This document shows, piece by piece, positions 4,886 to 5,348 of a stretch of 5,348 bases of DNA. Position 1 is the first letter of the stretch, and the number at the start of each line of letters is the position of its first letter. The notes under the pieces were generated by a model that saw only the letters and a list, made by a program, of their open reading frames with translations, was not told the origin of the DNA and searched no databases. Both the position numbers and the translations under genes were made by a program. Source of the DNA: Alphaproteobacteria bacterium (lineage in GTDB: Bacteria > Pseudomonadota > Alphaproteobacteria > Puniceispirillales > Puniceispirillaceae); the NCBI GenBank assembly GCA_016780695.1, contig JADHLK010000106.1, positions 1-5,348 of the forward strand, read 5' to 3'.

Positions 4886-5348
4886 ATGCCCGTCTGCAAC
4901 CTTTACCAAGCCGTCAGCCTGATTTCTCCGCCACAGCGGATGCTGGGGCTGGATGTTGGCAGCAAGACTGTGGGGCTGGCTCTGGGCGATCCGGGGCATC
5001 AGATTGCCAGCCCGCACCGCATTTTAATGCGCCGCAAATTCCGCCCTGATATGCTGGGGCTGATCGAGGAGATGGCAGAGCTGCAGGTAGGTGCGCTGGT
5101 CGTCGGCTGGCCGCTCAATATGGATGGCAGCCAGGGGCCACGCTGTGATTCGGTGCGCGATTTTGCCAAGGCTTTTTTGGCGCTGAAAGATATACCGCTG
5201 GTCTTTCAGGATGAGCGGCTGTCCACCGTTGCGGTGGAACGGGCCATGCTGGCAGCTGACATGACCCGCAAAAAGCGGGCCAGGCGGCGTGATGCGCTGG
5301 CGGCCAGCTGGATTTTGCAATCTGCCTTTGATCAGCTGCGGCATAACA
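4886..5348 (+). CDS. ruvX: RuvX/YqgF-family RNase H-fold nuclease, 3' end outside window
   Basis: This is the conserved YqgF/RuvX protein, a cytoplasmic RNase H-fold protein reported to act in 16S pre-rRNA 5'-end processing and in Holliday junction resolution. The 154 residues visible carry the expected acidic sites: D23 in LGLDVGSKTVGLALGD (20-35), the D109-E110 pair in QDERLSTVAVERAM (108-121), and D136 in RRRDALAASWILQSAFD. The VVGWPLNMDGSQGPR loop lies at 72-86. No stop is reached, but the family helix at 137-150 is nearly complete, so only a few codons are probably missing. The ATG at 4886 is chosen because MPVCNLYQAVSLISPPQRM is the N-terminal extension usual in alphaproteobacterial RuvX; the in-frame ATG at 4940 would begin right at the first catalytic strand. 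The ribosome binding site is weak. It diverges from gatC by 61 bp. Confidence 0.93.
   Translation, partial: MPVCNLYQAVSLISPPQRMLGLDVGSKTVGLALGDPGHQIASPHRILMRRKFRPDMLGLIEEMAELQVGALVVGWPLNMDGSQGPRCDSVRDFAKAFLALKDIPLVFQDERLSTVAVERAMLAADMTRKKRARRRDALAASWILQSAFDQLRHN

Noticed and set aside
4849..5049. Plus-strand frame starting at 4849 over the ruvX start
   Set aside because: It is out of frame with the RuvX motifs, and its low-complexity Ala/Gly/Pro-rich product resembles no family known to me.

Overview
This window looks like core chromosome of an alphaproteobacterium with moderate GC content. The evidence is the gene content and order: ruvX diverging from a gatC-gatA-gatB operon, a RuvX N-terminus of the type seen in that class (MPVCNLYQA... 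leading into LGLDVGSKTVGLAL), and the wording of the GatA and GatB motifs. The genus cannot be named from the sequence alone. No mobile element, CRISPR array or phage gene is visible.

Layout from left to right. (1) 1-57, minus strand: the 5' part of a tRNA-Ser(GCU) gene cut by the window edge, with a plausible promoter at 111-139. (2) 150-170: a hairpin plus T-run oriented as a plus-strand terminator, lying 2 bp beyond the next gene's stop. (3) 172-516, minus strand: a small multidrug resistance (SMR) efflux protein of the EmrE/Qac type. (4) 517-651: a divergent control region. It holds a minus-strand promoter candidate, a 16-codon upstream ORF, a nested GC hairpin followed by a U-run, and a weak A/U hairpin touching the SMR ribosome binding site. 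(5) 652-1599, plus strand: a LysR-type regulator, a natural candidate to control the SMR gene. (6) 1596-4824, minus strand: gatC, gatA and gatB in transcription order, overlapping by one base (TAATG) and four bases (ATGA). gatB meets the LysR gene tail to tail at a shared CTAG containing both stop codons. (7) 4886 to the right edge, plus strand: ruvX, incomplete at its 3' end by probably only a few codons.

Functionally there are two units. GatCAB is the amidotransferase that converts misacylated Glu-tRNA(Gln) and/or Asp-tRNA(Asn) to the correct aminoacyl-tRNA; its GatA catalytic residues and GatB family motifs are intact. RuvX is the conserved RNase H-fold protein linked to 16S rRNA 5' processing and Holliday junction resolution. 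The second unit is accessory: a divergent SMR pump and LysR regulator inserted between the tRNA and the gat operon. The least ordinary feature is the SMR leader, whose overlapping short ORF and RNA hairpins could form an attenuation device. This is inferred from sequence only.
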